From assembly GCA_902517895.1 (NCBI GenBank), contig CABYEA010000001.1:1-64000 (forward strand): 64,000 bases of DNA, written 5' to 3'. This stretch comes from an uncultured Bacteroidota bacterium. Its GTDB lineage: Bacteria; Bacteroidota; Bacteroidia; Flavobacteriales; Flavobacteriaceae. Each line of letters starts with the position of its first letter. Positions within the stretch are counted from its first letter, which is position 1. The position numbers and the translations under genes are program-made. The notes under the pieces were generated by a model. The model was not told where the DNA came from and searched no databases. It worked only from the letters and a program-made list of their open reading frames with translations. Below are positions 45,999 to 55,686 of the stretch, one piece after another.

Positions 45999-47465
45999 TT
46001 GGGAAAATTTCTGCAATTATTTAAGCAAACATTTATCTATGGAATAGCTACTGTTTTTCCTAGACTAATGAGTGTTATTCTGGTTAGAGTACACACTGAT
46101 AAGAGTGTTATCAGCGAGGTTTCAGAATTTGGCACACTTTCTCTTATTTTCTCATATATTATACTTTTCAATGTTATTCTTTCTTATGGACTAGAAACCT
46201 CCTTTTTTAGATTCTATAATATTGAAAAAAATAAAAAAGATGTATTAAATACAGCTGCAATTTCTATTATTATTACATCTCTGATATTTGCTTCCTTATT
46301 TAGCATTTTTAAATTAAATATTTCTGACTTCACAGGAATCAGTACAAGCTACCTTAGTATTGTAGTATGGATATTAGTTATTGATGCACTTACGGTTATA
46401 CCTTTTGCATATTTAAGATTACAAGGAGCGGCATTCAAATACTCAATAATCAAAATAGTAAATGTTATAATATATTTCTTATTGAATATTTTTCTTTTAA
46501 TTTTCCTAAAGGACCTTTCAGGATCCTCTAATTTTTTACAGTATATATATTTCGAAAATTTTGAAGTTGCATATATTTTTATTGCCAACCTAATTGCAAG
46601 TTGTGTTTCTTTATTATTATTAATACCATTTTATTTTAGAATAAATTATCAAGCTAATTTTAAATTACTTAAAAAAATGCTTGTTTATGCATTTCCAATT
46701 TTAATTTCAGGTTTTGCGTTTACTATTAATGAAACTTTCGATAAAATTCTATTAGATTTTCTATTACCAAGTTCAATAGCAAAAACTGAAATTGGAATGT
46801 ATGCAGCCTGTTATAAATTAGCAATTTTCATGACATTGTTTTCAACTGCTTACAAGCTGGCCATTGAACCCTTTTTCTTTAGTGAGGCTGATAATAAAAG
46901 GGCGAAACAAAGTTATGCTTTAGTTCTTGAGACGTTTGTAATAATAGGCTCCTCTATACTGGTTTTAGTAGTAGTTGCCCTTGATATTTTAAAGGTAATT
47001 TTTATTGGTGATCCTGAGTATTGGCAGGCCATGTATATTGTTCCTATTATTTTGCTTGCTAATTTCTACCTTGGTATATACCAAAATTTATCAGTTTGGT
47101 ATAAAGTTACCGACATGACTAAATTTGCCGCATATATTTCTAGTGTAGGAGCTATAATAACTTTATTATTAAATATAATTTTAATACCTAACTACAGCTT
47201 CTTAGGATCTGCGGTTGCTACACTTATAGCATATTTTACCATGGCCTTATTATCTTACATTATCGGAAAAAAACATTATCCTATCCCATATAACACCTCA
47301 AAAATTTTATTTTACATATTATTATCTATTTGCTTATCATCTATTTCTTTTTACGGATTTAGAGATAATATATTAGTTGGAATCGTATGTATATTGGTCA
47401 TGAATCTCGTAATTTTGGTAAAGGAAAAAAGACAAATAATTAAGTTATTTAATCTGATAAGATGA
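45999..47465 (+). CDS. Polysaccharide biosynthesis protein (flippase, MATE/MOP superfamily)
   Basis: The 488-residue polytopic membrane protein has about 14 hydrophobic segments and the family opening [21 protein letters not shown]. The start codon is TTG. It is a different protein from the flippase at 25.1 kb. Its place next to dut and the DUF4292/EnvC-like genes is conserved in Flavobacteriia, so it may serve a housekeeping glycan rather than the polymer locus. Its stop overlaps the dut start by 4 bases (ATGA). Confidence 0.85.
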   Translation: MGKFLQLFKQTFIYGIATVFPRLMSVILVRVHTDKSVISEVSEFGTLSLIFSYIILFNVILSYGLETSFFRFYNIEKNKKDVLNTAAISIIITSLIFASLFSIFKLNISDFTGISTSYLSIVVWILVIDALTVIPFAYLRLQGAAFKYSIIKIVNVIIYFLLNIFLLIFLKDLSGSSNFLQYIYFENFEVAYIFIANLIASCVSLLLLIPFYFRINYQANFKLLKKMLVYAFPILISGFAFTINETFDKILLDFLLPSSIAKTEIGMYAACYKLAIFMTLFSTAYKLAIEPFFFSEADNKRAKQSYALVLETFVIIGSSILVLVVVALDILKVIFIGDPEYWQAMYIVPIILLANFYLGIYQNLSVWYKVTDMTKFAAYISSVGAIITLLLNIILIPNYSFLGSAVATLIAYFTMALLSYIIGKKHYPIPYNTSKILFYILLSICLSSISFYGFRDNILVGIVCILVMNLVILVKEKRQIIKLFNLIR

Positions 47466-47893
47466 TTATAGATATAGTAAATATTTCAAATAATGAATTC
47501 CCAAAATATCAAACTCTGCTTTCAGCTGGTATGGACCTAAGGGCATATTTAGAAGACTCAATAGTTCTTAAGCCGCTTCAAAGAGTATTGGTTAAAACAG
47601 GCTTATTTATTTCCTTAAACCCGGGTTATGAAGCACAGATAAGACCTAGAAGCGGACTAGCTTTAAAGAAAGGAATTTCTGTTCTAAATTCACCAGGCAC
47701 AATTGATGCAGATTATCGTGGTGAAATAGGTGTGATATTAATTAATTTATCCGATTCAGATTTTATGATTAATTCTGGAGATAGAATAGCTCAGATGGTT
47801 ATTGCAAAACATGAAACTATTTCTTGGAAAGTTGTAGATAAATTAGATGACTCTTTGAGAGGAGATAAAGGATTTGGAAGTACAGGCAAATAA
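47462..47893 (+). CDS. dut: dUTP pyrophosphatase
   Basis: Dut hydrolyses dUTP to dUMP and keeps uracil out of DNA. All five motifs of the trimeric enzyme can be seen in the 143 residues: [35 protein letters not shown] with the catalytic Asp, GDRIAQMVI, and the C-terminal [10 protein letters not shown] arm. It overlaps the preceding flippase gene by 4 bases, and the DUF4292 lipoprotein gene follows. Confidence 0.97.
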   Translation: MIIDIVNISNNEFPKYQTLLSAGMDLRAYLEDSIVLKPLQRVLVKTGLFISLNPGYEAQIRPRSGLALKKGISVLNSPGTIDADYRGEIGVILINLSDSDFMINSGDRIAQMVIAKHETISWKVVDKLDDSLRGDKGFGSTGK

Positions 47894-47902
47894 AATTTGA
47901 TT

Positions 47903-48658
47903 ATGAAAAAAATTATTCTTTTACTTTCTGTTTTCTCTTTAAGCTCATGTTCTTTCCTTTATAATACATCAAAAGACAATAATGAAAGGAGTAGAAAGTT
48001 TACCCCAAAAAAATCTATACGTATAGCAAATAATAACTTTAATCGTATAGAGTATATTCAAGCTAAAGCTAAAGTTTCTTTTAGAGAGAATAATAAAATA
48101 AAATCTAACACAATAACCATGCGCATTTCCTCAGATGAAAAGATATGGATTAATGCTTCTTTGGGAGCTGCTAGGATATTAATCGATAATGATTCTGTGA
48201 AATATTATAATAAAATTGAAAAAAATTATTTTGTTTCTGATATTAATTATATAAACGAAAAAATTGGCTTTGAATCAAATTTCGAAATATTGCAAAACCT
48301 TGTATTAGGAATTTTAATTCATAAATTCGACCCTTCTTATTTTTATAAAAAAACAGAAAACAGTTATATCTATAAAGATGACAAATTCAATTTAAATTCA
48401 AAAGTTATTCAATCAACTGTTTCTATTAGCCCCTTTAATTCAAGAGTTCTTAAACATTCTTTTAAAGATCAAAATAATTTTTTTGAAGTTTCATATGATG
48501 ATTATACTATTGTTGATCAACAGATTTTACCCACAAAAATTCGCTTTTCTAATAATGGTATAGAAACATTTTATATTGAGATAAAGTCTATTTCTTCTCT
48601 TGAAAAAATTAATATTCCCTTTAGAATCCCTAAAAATTATAATCGTATTAAATTATAA
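47903..48658 (+). CDS. DUF4292 (LolB-like) lipoprotein
   Basis: The start is ATG 47903; a TTG two codons upstream is unlikely. The 251-residue protein has a lipobox SLSSC (Cys at about 16). The mature part has the alternating strand pattern and the KAKVSFRENNKIKSNTITMR region typical of DUF4292. This family has a LolA/LolB-like fold and may take part in lipoprotein placement in the outer membrane. Its stop overlaps the EnvC-like start by one base. Confidence 0.8.
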   Translation: MKKIILLLSVFSLSSCSFLYNTSKDNNERSRKFTPKKSIRIANNNFNRIEYIQAKAKVSFRENNKIKSNTITMRISSDEKIWINASLGAARILIDNDSVKYYNKIEKNYFVSDINYINEKIGFESNFEILQNLVLGILIHKFDPSYFYKKTENSYIYKDDKFNLNSKVIQSTVSISPFNSRVLKHSFKDQNNFFEVSYDDYTIVDQQILPTKIRFSNNGIETFYIEIKSISSLEKINIPFRIPKNYNRIKL

Positions 48659-49848
48659 TGAATCTTACTAGAATACTTTTATTTTTACTATTACTCACAG
48701 CCACTGATATAAGGTCACAATCAAAGCAAGACTTAGAAAAACAAAAAAAGGAAATTCAAAACGAGATAAAATTAATAGAATTAAAGTTTTCTAACTCTTC
48801 TAAAAAAAAGGGATTGATAATTTCTAATGCAGAAGATTTAAATTATAAAATTAAACTTCAACAAAGTTTAATTAGTAATATTAACAATCAGTTAAACCTA
48901 ATATTAAATGAAATTGATTCAAATGAAATTCAACTTTCAAATTTAAAAAATAAAGAGCTTCTCTTAAAAGAGGAGCTTGCCAAGATGCTTTTAACAGGTT
49001 TTAAGAAAAAATCTAACTTAAATAAGTTGATGTTTATATTTTCATCATCATCATTCCGCCAAGCATATAAAAGAGTCCAATATTTTAAACAGTATATAAA
49101 TTTTCAAAATAAAACATTGTCAAAAATTAAATCTACTCGATCTGAAATAGAAAATGTTATTCTTATTCTCGACTCACAAAAGACAAACAAACAGTTATTA
49201 ATTAATGAAAATGAAAATATAAAAATTGAATTAAGTAATGAATATAATAATCTAAATAAGTTAATAGTTGAAATTAACAAAGATCAAAAGAAATATAAAA
49301 ATGAGATTAAACAGAAACAAAAGTTGTCTAAGGATATAGATAAAAAAATTGAGAAATTAATAAGAGAAGCTTTAGCTAAATCAAAAAGAAACGATGGAGG
49401 GTTTAAATTAAGCGAGGAGGCTCAATTAATCTCAAAAAACTTTAATGCAAATAAAGGTAGATTACCCTCACCTGTTATCAGAGGAAATGTAGTTTTGGGC
49501 TTTGGAAAGCAACCTCATCCAATTGTAAAAACTGCTACCATACAAAGCAATGGAGTTAGAATTCGAACATCCAGTGATGTTGAGGCTAGAACTATTTTTG
49601 ATGGCGAAGTTTATTCTGTCATTATTTCTAAAAATAATAGTCGAACTGTTCTTATACAGCATGGAAATTTCTTTACAGTATATAAAAATCTTTCACAAAT
49701 TTATGTGTCAAAAGGTGATAAGTTAAAGACAAAGCAAGTAATTGGGAAAATTGCAACAGACCCATTAAATGGTCAGACAATTTTAAGCTTTAGCATTTTC
49801 TATAATGGGGCACCTCAAAACCCAAGGACTTGGATTTATAAATTATAG
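48658..49848 (+). CDS. EnvC-like murein hydrolase activator with degenerate M23 domain
   Basis: The 396-residue protein has a signal peptide (about residues 1-21), a coiled-coil region of about 220 residues rich in Lys, Glu, Asn and Leu, and a C-terminal LytM/M23-like domain. The catalytic residues are lost: the HxxxD position reads NGVRIRTS and the HxH position reads ILSFSIFY. It therefore cannot be a metallopeptidase and is probably an activator of amidases, like E. coli EnvC. The last stop lies one base from the convergent thioesterase stop. Confidence 0.85.
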   Translation: MNLTRILLFLLLLTATDIRSQSKQDLEKQKKEIQNEIKLIELKFSNSSKKKGLIISNAEDLNYKIKLQQSLISNINNQLNLILNEIDSNEIQLSNLKNKELLLKEELAKMLLTGFKKKSNLNKLMFIFSSSSFRQAYKRVQYFKQYINFQNKTLSKIKSTRSEIENVILILDSQKTNKQLLINENENIKIELSNEYNNLNKLIVEINKDQKKYKNEIKQKQKLSKDIDKKIEKLIREALAKSKRNDGGFKLSEEAQLISKNFNANKGRLPSPVIRGNVVLGFGKQPHPIVKTATIQSNGVRIRTSSDVEARTIFDGEVYSVIISKNNSRTVLIQHGNFFTVYKNLSQIYVSKGDKLKTKQVIGKIATDPLNGQTILSFSIFYNGAPQNPRTWIYKL

Positions 49849-49849
49849 C

Positions 49850-50350
49850 CTATGAAAATAGTGCTTTTAATTCTGTTGCATCATTAGCTTTCATTTTTCC
49901 AGCTAATACAAGACTTAGCTGCCTTCTTCTTAGGGCAGCATCAAACCTTTTTTTTTCCTCTTCTGTTTCTGGGTAGATCTTTTCAATTTTTGTTGGTTTC
50001 CCAGACTTATCTACGGCAACAAAAGTATAGATTGCCTCATTAGCTTTTATTTTTTTACCAATATCATCATCAACCCACACATCAATAAAAACTTCCATTG
50101 ATGTTGTAAACGCTCTTGAAACTTTAGCTTCGATTGTAACTGTAGTTCCTATAGCGATTGCTTTACCAAAAGAGACATTATTAACCGAAGATGTTACAAC
50201 AATTTCTTCAGCATGACGTTTTGCGGCGATACTGGCTGCTCTGTCCATCCTGGCTAATAATTCACCACCAAACAGATTATTTAATGCATTTGTTTCACCA
50301 GGTAAAACGGAATCTGTAAGTATTGTAAGTGAATCTTTAGGAGTTTTTAT
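49850..50350 (-). CDS. Acyl-CoA thioesterase (hotdog fold), probable ATA start
   Basis: The protein hydrolyses acyl-CoA to free fatty acid and CoA. Family hallmarks include NNLFGGELLARMD (catalytic region), SMEVFIDVWV, KANEAIYTFVAVD and a C-terminal LSLVLAGKMKANDATELKALF. The first ATG is at 50248, but that start would cut off conserved sequence. The frame is open 34 codons further upstream and encodes family-like residues (KTPKDSLTIL, LPGETNALNNLFGG). There is no ATG, GTG or TTG there; the only plausible start is ATA 50350 (166 residues), next to an in-frame TGA. It is 11 bases downstream of the HU/SPOR gene. Confidence 0.85.
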   Translation of the reverse strand: MKTPKDSLTILTDSVLPGETNALNNLFGGELLARMDRAASIAAKRHAEEIVVTSSVNNVSFGKAIAIGTTVTIEAKVSRAFTTSMEVFIDVWVDDDIGKKIKANEAIYTFVAVDKSGKPTKIEKIYPETEEEKKRFDAALRRRQLSLVLAGKMKANDATELKALFS

Positions 50351-50361
50351 GTCTCAGAGTT

Positions 50362-51234
50362 TTAATTTTTTATCAAAAGCCAAGCATTTATATCTTCATT
50401 AACCCTAATGTTAGAAAGGGCTAACCTGGCCTCGTCAACTGTATCATAACTGTTGTAAGCAACCTGTAATAATCCGAATTTATTTACACCTACTTTCCTA
50501 GCCTCTATAAATCCTTTTTCTTTAAGTTGAGATATCATTTTTAATGAATTTTCCTCTAGCCTAAATGAGCCTGCAATTATATGAAAGCCTCCATATTGTT
50601 TTCTAATTGACAATTTAACCACCGGTAATGATGTATTGATATTAAATGTTGCTTTTTGTATTTTTTTCTCAATCTCTAGGTTCGCTTTAGCATACGAAGC
50701 TTTATTAAATTCATTTACATTGTCAAAGTAGCTTTTTGTAAATAATCCAGTCAAAGACAAAAGGAATATAAATATTGCTGCATATTTTAAATAGGTATTA
50801 TTAATATTTTTTTGACGTCTTAGTATGTGTGATGAGTCTATTGAGTTAAAGCCATAGGAGCTTTTAAGGAAAATTGAGTTTTGATTGGGAATAAAAATAT
50901 ATTTGGTGTTTTCTAAAGAAATTGAACCTATATTTTTTATTTCAATATATCTTTGTTTTTCAAGTTTCTTGTTTATTCTTGTAACCCAATTTGTGATTTT
51001 TTGTTCTGCAGTCTCATACCTAATATTTTCATTTGATGAAATTGAGTTAATCAATAATCCATCATTTTTAACTACATTTTTATTGAAGGAAAGTTCTTTG
51101 TTAGGAGGATAAATTTTAGATCCATCAGAACTAATTTTTGATGAAATATTTCTTGCAACGAAAGCACCAAAATTTGGAACAATAACGCAATCGTGGCTTT
51201 GTAACAATTCAAAAATATAAGTACTAATTTTCAT
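50362..51234 (-). CDS. HU-CCDC81 domain and SPOR domain membrane protein
   Basis: The 290-residue protein combines two N-terminal HU-like domains of the CCDC81 type (about 1-130, with VIVPNFGAFVARN at 17-29 and the RYIEIKNIGSISLEN region), one membrane segment at about 157-175 (YAAIFIFLLSLTGLF), and a C-terminal SPOR domain (about 210-290, starting GGFHIIAGSFRLEENS). SPOR domains bind denuded glycan strands at division sites. The HU-like part would be cytoplasmic, so the protein could link the division septum with DNA or another cytoplasmic partner. Confidence 0.83.
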   Translation of the reverse strand: MKISTYIFELLQSHDCVIVPNFGAFVARNISSKISSDGSKIYPPNKELSFNKNVVKNDGLLINSISSNENIRYETAEQKITNWVTRINKKLEKQRYIEIKNIGSISLENTKYIFIPNQNSIFLKSSYGFNSIDSSHILRRQKNINNTYLKYAAIFIFLLSLTGLFTKSYFDNVNEFNKASYAKANLEIEKKIQKATFNINTSLPVVKLSIRKQYGGFHIIAGSFRLEENSLKMISQLKEKGFIEARKVGVNKFGLLQVAYNSYDTVDEARLALSNIRVNEDINAWLLIKN

Positions 51235-51283
51235 CTAATGGGCTATTAAAATCTAAGATATAAAATTAAATGAAATTTTTATT

Positions 51284-52264
51284 TTAATATCCTAATTTTT
51301 TGCGTACTCTTCTTAAAACTTTATCTGCTGTAATGCTTGCTTTAGTAGCTCCTTCTATTAGAATTTCTTCCACTTCATTTGGATTTGAAATATAGTGATT
51401 AAATTTCTTTCTTTCCTCTGAATATTTTTCAATGATTAATTGAAGTAGGTCATTTTTAGCATGCCCATAACCATACCCTCCATTTTTATAATTACTTTTC
51501 ATTTTCATTATTTGATTTTCATCAGCTATGAATTTATAAATATTATAGAGATTACAATTCTGCCATTCTTTAGGGTCTTCAAGTGCCGTTGAATCAGTTT
51601 TTATCGATTTAATTTGTTTTTTTAATTCACTTTCTGAAGCAAAAATGTTGATAATATTATTTTTACTTTTACTCATTTTTTCTCCGTCAGTCCCTGAGAT
51701 GAGTTTTGACTCTTCTTGTAAATGTTCATTTGGCAGTGTAAATGTTTCCCCAAAAATATTGTGAAAACGATTAACTACATTTCTAGTAATCTCTAAATGT
51801 TGTAGCTGATCTTTCCCAACAGGAACAATCTCAGCATCGTAAAGTAAAATGTCAGCAGCCATTAGCATTGGATAGTTAAAAAGGCCTGAATTAATATCTT
51901 TTAATCTATCTTTTTTGTCCTTGAAGCTATGCGCTAGCATTAGTCTATTGTATGGGAAAAAGCAACTTAAATACCAAGATAACTCAGTTACTTGTGGTAC
52001 ATCACTTTGCCTATAAAAAATAGTCCGAGATGGATCAAGCCCACATGCTAACCATGCTGACGCGGTATATAGAGTGTTTTGTTTTAATTCTTCAGAGTCT
52101 TTAATTTGAGTAAGAGAGTGAAAATCGGCAATGAATAAATATGTTTCGACGTTATCGTTTTTGGAAAAGTTTATTGCAGGAATAATAGCCCCAAGAATAT
52201 TACCTAAATGAGGTATTCCGGTGCTTTGAACCCCGGTCAGTATCCTTTTAAGTTTTCCACCCAT
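51284..52264 (-). CDS. trpS: Tryptophanyl-tRNA synthetase
   Basis: TrpS charges tRNA-Trp. The 326-residue class I enzyme has the HIGH-like GIPHLGN (HLGN at 19-22) and KMSKS at 196-200, and a normal C-terminal domain. A promoter box ends five bases upstream of the ATG, so the message is probably leaderless. It is divergent from plsC, whose promoter box is only 24 bases away. Confidence 0.97.
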   Translation of the reverse strand: MGGKLKRILTGVQSTGIPHLGNILGAIIPAINFSKNDNVETYLFIADFHSLTQIKDSEELKQNTLYTASAWLACGLDPSRTIFYRQSDVPQVTELSWYLSCFFPYNRLMLAHSFKDKKDRLKDINSGLFNYPMLMAADILLYDAEIVPVGKDQLQHLEITRNVVNRFHNIFGETFTLPNEHLQEESKLISGTDGEKMSKSKNNIINIFASESELKKQIKSIKTDSTALEDPKEWQNCNLYNIYKFIADENQIMKMKSNYKNGGYGYGHAKNDLLQLIIEKYSEERKKFNHYISNPNEVEEILIEGATKASITADKVLRRVRKKLGY

Positions 52265-52269
52265 AATGA

Positions 52270-52277
52270 CAAAGTTA
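52270..52277 (-). promoter_or_regulatory. Putative -7 box of the trpS promoter
   Basis: On the minus strand the sequence is TAACTTTG, an exact TAnnTTTG. Five bases separate it from the trpS ATG. Confidence 0.55.
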
Positions 52278-52301
52278 AATTTTTTATTAAAATAAATTAA
52301 T

Positions 52302-52309
52302 TAGTTTTG
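52302..52309 (+). promoter_or_regulatory. Putative -7 box of the plsC promoter
   Basis: TAGTTTTG matches TAnnTTTG and ends six bases before the GTG at 52316. The alternative start TTG 52307 is part of the box. Confidence 0.55.
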
Positions 52310-52315
52310 AAACTT

Positions 52316-53071
52316 GTGAAAGCAGCAAAATACATTTTCTGGACATTCTACAATATATGGTTTTACTTGTTAGTATTCGTATTTACAATTATAATTATTT
52401 TACCTGCTTTTATATTTATCCTTATAAATAAAAATTGGTATAGAAAGTTTTATGGGATGGGGGTATTGTGGTCTGATTTAATTTTATTTTTTATGGGGAT
52501 GTTTCCTTCTAAAAAAGGAGGCTTAAAAACTAAAAAAGGGGCTCCATACATATTTGTGGCAAATCATGTATCAATGATTGATGTAATGCTGCTTGTCTCA
52601 ACTGTTAGAAAAAACCCACTTGTTTTTATAGGGAAAAAAGAATTGGAAAAAATTCCAATTTACGGATACATTTACAAAAGAACAATGATTTTGGTAGACA
52701 GATCAAGCAGTGAAAGTAAGAAGGAGGTCTTTAAACAGAGCAAAGAAAAATTAAACTCAGGAACTAGCATTGCAATTTTTCCAGAAGGTACGGTACCTGA
52801 ATTAGATGTTGAATTAGCTCCTTTCAAGCACGGAGCTTTTACAATGGCTATTGAACATCAAGTGCCTATCGTTCCGATGACATTTTTGGATAATAAAAAG
52901 CGTTTTCCGTGGAGTTTTGGAGGATTAATTGGAGGATCAAAAGGTACACCCGGAAAATTAAGAGTCAAAATTCATGATCCGATTGATACTAAAGGTATGG
53001 TCAAAGATGACAGAATAAAATTGAGTCAAGATGTAAGGAAATTAATGCTTGAAGACTTGAGAGAATCTTAA
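52316..53071 (+). CDS. plsC: 1-acyl-sn-glycerol-3-phosphate acyltransferase
   Basis: PlsC acylates lysophosphatidic acid at the inner membrane to give phosphatidic acid. I choose GTG 52316 (251 residues) over TTG 52307, because of the promoter box. One or two N-terminal hydrophobic segments (about 14-37) are followed by the catalytic NHVSMID motif (H84, D89) and by FPEGT at 155-159. An HxxxxD acyltransferase of this length is typical of the PlsC group. The 3' end overlaps convergent recA by 4 bases. Confidence 0.9.
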   Translation: MKAAKYIFWTFYNIWFYLLVFVFTIIIILPAFIFILINKNWYRKFYGMGVLWSDLILFFMGMFPSKKGGLKTKKGAPYIFVANHVSMIDVMLLVSTVRKNPLVFIGKKELEKIPIYGYIYKRTMILVDRSSSESKKEVFKQSKEKLNSGTSIAIFPEGTVPELDVELAPFKHGAFTMAIEHQVPIVPMTFLDNKKRFPWSFGGLIGGSKGTPGKLRVKIHDPIDTKGMVKDDRIKLSQDVRKLMLEDLRES

Positions 53072-54060
53072 ATAATTTCTTTTAGTTTTGTTTCAAGAGT
53101 TTCCATTAAATCTGGATTATCTTTTAAAAGAGTTTTAACCGCATCTCTTCCTTGACCAAGTTTCGTTCCTTCATAACTAAACCATGATCCACTTTTATTT
53201 ATTATCTCTGATTCAACAGCCAGGTCAATGATTTCCCCAACTTTTGAAATACCCTCTCCGTACATAATATCAAATTCGGCTAATTTAAAAGGAGGAGCAA
53301 CTTTGTTTTTGACAATTTTGACTCTTGTTTTATTACCCATAACCACCCCATCACTACTTTTAATCTGTGTTGATCTTCTTATATCAAGTCGAATTGAGGC
53401 ATAAAATTTTAGAGCATTTCCACCAGTTGTTGTCTCTGGATTTCCAAACATAATCCCAATTTTTTCCCTCAATTGATTTATAAAAATTACTGTGCAATTA
53501 GTTTTACTAATTGAGGCGGTAAGTTTTCTAAGAGCTTGTGACATTAGTCTAGCATGTAGTCCCATTTTTGAATCCCCCATTTCACCTTCAATTTCACTTT
53601 TAGGAGTAAGTGCAGCAACTGAGTCAATTATGACCATATCAATAGCTCCAGAACGGATTAAATTATCAGTAATTTCTAAAGCTTGTTCCCCGTGATCAGG
53701 CTGTGAAATTATTAAGTTCTCAATATCAATACCTAAATTTTCAGCGTAAAACCTATCAAATGCATGTTCTGCATCAATGAATGCGGCAATACCACCTTTT
53801 TTTTGACACTCAGCGATTGCATGTAAAGTTAAAGTTGTTTTTCCAGATGACTCAGGTCCATATATTTCAATAACTCTACCTTTTGGGTAACCACCGACAC
53901 CTAAAGCAATATCCAAGCCTAATGAGCCTGATGAAATTGCTTCAACATTTTCGTCAGGTGAATCCCCCATTTTCATGACAGTACCCTTTCCGTATGTCTT
54001 GTCCAGTTTGTCGAGGGTTAATTTTAATGCTTTTAATTTATCTGCTTTGTCGTTGGGCAT
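53068..54060 (-). CDS. recA: Recombinase RecA
   Basis: RecA forms filaments on single-stranded DNA, drives strand exchange and, where LexA exists, triggers the SOS response. The 330 residues show Walker A GPESSGKT at 68-75, the [10 protein letters not shown] Walker B region, the L2 loop with [17 protein letters not shown]-type sequence, and INQLREKIG. The C-terminal acidic tail is short. No LexA-box-like palindrome was noticed in the 111-bp upstream gap, and no exact TAnnTTTG is present. Confidence 0.98.
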   Translation of the reverse strand: MPNDKADKLKALKLTLDKLDKTYGKGTVMKMGDSPDENVEAISSGSLGLDIALGVGGYPKGRVIEIYGPESSGKTTLTLHAIAECQKKGGIAAFIDAEHAFDRFYAENLGIDIENLIISQPDHGEQALEITDNLIRSGAIDMVIIDSVAALTPKSEIEGEMGDSKMGLHARLMSQALRKLTASISKTNCTVIFINQLREKIGIMFGNPETTTGGNALKFYASIRLDIRRSTQIKSSDGVVMGNKTRVKIVKNKVAPPFKLAEFDIMYGEGISKVGEIIDLAVESEIINKSGSWFSYEGTKLGQGRDAVKTLLKDNPDLMETLETKLKEII

Positions 54061-54141
54061 AATTCAAGTTTTTACATTACTAATTTAGGATATCTTTTTA
54101 CACAATACAATATACTGATAGAGGATTTTTATCTTTTTTTC

Positions 54142-54149
54142 TACTTTTG
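54142..54149 (+). promoter_or_regulatory. Putative -7 box of the trhO promoter
   Basis: TACTTTTG matches TAnnTTTG, 22 bases before the ATG at 54172. It probably drives the trhO-gldH-PBP1A run. Confidence 0.5.
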
Positions 54150-54171
54150 TCATTAAATCAAAAAGTATAGC

Positions 54172-55215
54172 ATGCAACTGTACAATAAATTAAGCGCTGA
54201 TGAACGATCTAGAATTTTAGACGCATCTGGTCAAAAAAGAATTAATCTTTCATTCTATCAGTATGCAAAGATTAGTGATCCCAAAATTTTTAGAGACGAA
54301 TTATATGTTTTTTGGGATTCTATTGATGTATTAGGCCGAATATATATAGCGAAGGAAGGTATAAATGCTCAATTATCACTTCCTGAAAAAAATATAAATA
54401 CTTTTTCTGATCACCTAAAATCAATTTCGTTCTTAAAAAAAGTTAGACTTAACATTGCTTTAAAACATGCGACCAAATCTTTTCTTAAATTAAAAATCAA
54501 AGTAAGGAATAAAATAGTTGCGGATGGACTTAATGATGAGACCTTTGATGTTACAAAAAAGGGTATCCATTTAAACGCTGAAGGTTTTAATAAATTGATG
54601 AAAGAGAAAGACACAATTGTTCTAGACATGAGAAATCATTATGAAAGTGAGATAGGACATTTTAAAAATGCAATTTGCCCTGACGTAGATACATTTAGGG
54701 ATTCACTGGATGTAATTGAAAATAAACTTAAGAATGATAAAGAGGATAAAAATTTACTTATGTATTGTACAGGTGGAATAAGATGTGAAAAAGCCAGCGC
54801 TTATTTTAAACATAAAGGGTTTAAAAAAGTTTATCAACTTGAAGGTGGAATTATCGAATATGTACGTCAGGTAAGAAATAATAAATTAGAAAATAACTTT
54901 ATAGGTAAGAATTTTGTTTTTGACAACAGAAGGATCGAGAAAGTTAGTGATGAGATTATTGCAAATTGTCATCAATGTGGGGCATTATTCGATGTACATA
55001 CAAATTGTGCCAATGATGCATGTCACTTATTATTTATTCAATGTGATGACTGTAAAATAAAAATGAAGAATTGTTGTTCCCAAAGATGTCTTGAAATCAG
55101 TGAAATGCCGTATGAGATTCAAAAAAAGATGAGAAAAGGCCAAAAAAATAGTAATGATATCTTTAAAAAGGGTAGAACAAATAATGTAACAACTTTTAAA
55201 AAAAATGTACCATAA
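54172..55215 (+). CDS. trhO: tRNA uridine(34) hydroxylase (rhodanese-related)
   Basis: TrhO (YceA family) makes 5-hydroxyuridine at the wobble position of some tRNAs using oxygen. The 347-residue protein has the N-terminal YceI-like/ACP-type domain (YVFWDSIDVLGRIYIAKEG, then NAQLS), a rhodanese domain with the active-site cysteine C199 in MYCTGGIRCEKAS, and a C-terminal Cys-rich region (several CxxC pairs between about 265 and 305). The 3' end overlaps the gldH gene by 11 bases. Confidence 0.9.
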   Translation: MQLYNKLSADERSRILDASGQKRINLSFYQYAKISDPKIFRDELYVFWDSIDVLGRIYIAKEGINAQLSLPEKNINTFSDHLKSISFLKKVRLNIALKHATKSFLKLKIKVRNKIVADGLNDETFDVTKKGIHLNAEGFNKLMKEKDTIVLDMRNHYESEIGHFKNAICPDVDTFRDSLDVIENKLKNDKEDKNLLMYCTGGIRCEKASAYFKHKGFKKVYQLEGGIIEYVRQVRNNKLENNFIGKNFVFDNRRIEKVSDEIIANCHQCGALFDVHTNCANDACHLLFIQCDDCKIKMKNCCSQRCLEISEMPYEIQKKMRKGQKNSNDIFKKGRTNNVTTFKKNVP

Positions 55216-55684
55216 AATAGTCTTAATCTCCATTTTTTTATTGGCATCTTGCAATCCAAATGCCGAGTATATTCAATACAATTCGGTCAATGGTATCTGG
55301 CATAAGGACTCTATTCAAAATTTCAGTTTTGAAATAAATTTCTCAAAAGGACAATTATATAAGTCATTTATTAATCTTAGAATAAATGAAAAATACCCAT
55401 TTAATAATATTTTTTTAATTGTTTCACTTAGGGATTCCTTAAATATAATATCAATAGATACCTTGGAATATAAACTCGCAGATAAGTATGGAAATTTTAC
55501 CGGTGAAAGGAGAATTAATATTGTAGAGAATTCACTATTACACAAAGAAAGTATTAGATTAGATGAGAAAACAAAATATTTTGTTTCAATCGAACATGCT
55601 ATTAGAATTATTAACAGGGTGGCGGGATTAGAATCTTTAGACGGAGTTATCGATGTTGGATATAAAGTTGAAAAAATAAAATAG
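55205..55684 (+). CDS. gldH: Gliding motility lipoprotein GldH
   Basis: The 159-residue protein has a lipobox LLASC (Cys at about 16) and a mature part that matches GldH: NEKYPFNNIFLIVSL, then DTLEYKLADKYGNFTGE and YFVSIEHAIRIINRV followed by GVIDVGYKVEK. GldH is a lipoprotein essential for gliding in Flavobacterium johnsoniae. It precedes a PBP1A gene by two bases, as in other Flavobacteriia. Its start lies inside the trhO gene. Confidence 0.88.
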   Translation: MYHKIVLISIFLLASCNPNAEYIQYNSVNGIWHKDSIQNFSFEINFSKGQLYKSFINLRINEKYPFNNIFLIVSLRDSLNIISIDTLEYKLADKYGNFTGERRINIVENSLLHKESIRLDEKTKYFVSIEHAIRIINRVAGLESLDGVIDVGYKVEKIK

Positions 55685-55686
55685 AA

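Noticed and set aside
54061-54171. LexA/SOS box before recA
   Set aside because: No convincing palindrome in the gap, and Bacteroidota SOS boxes are poorly defined.
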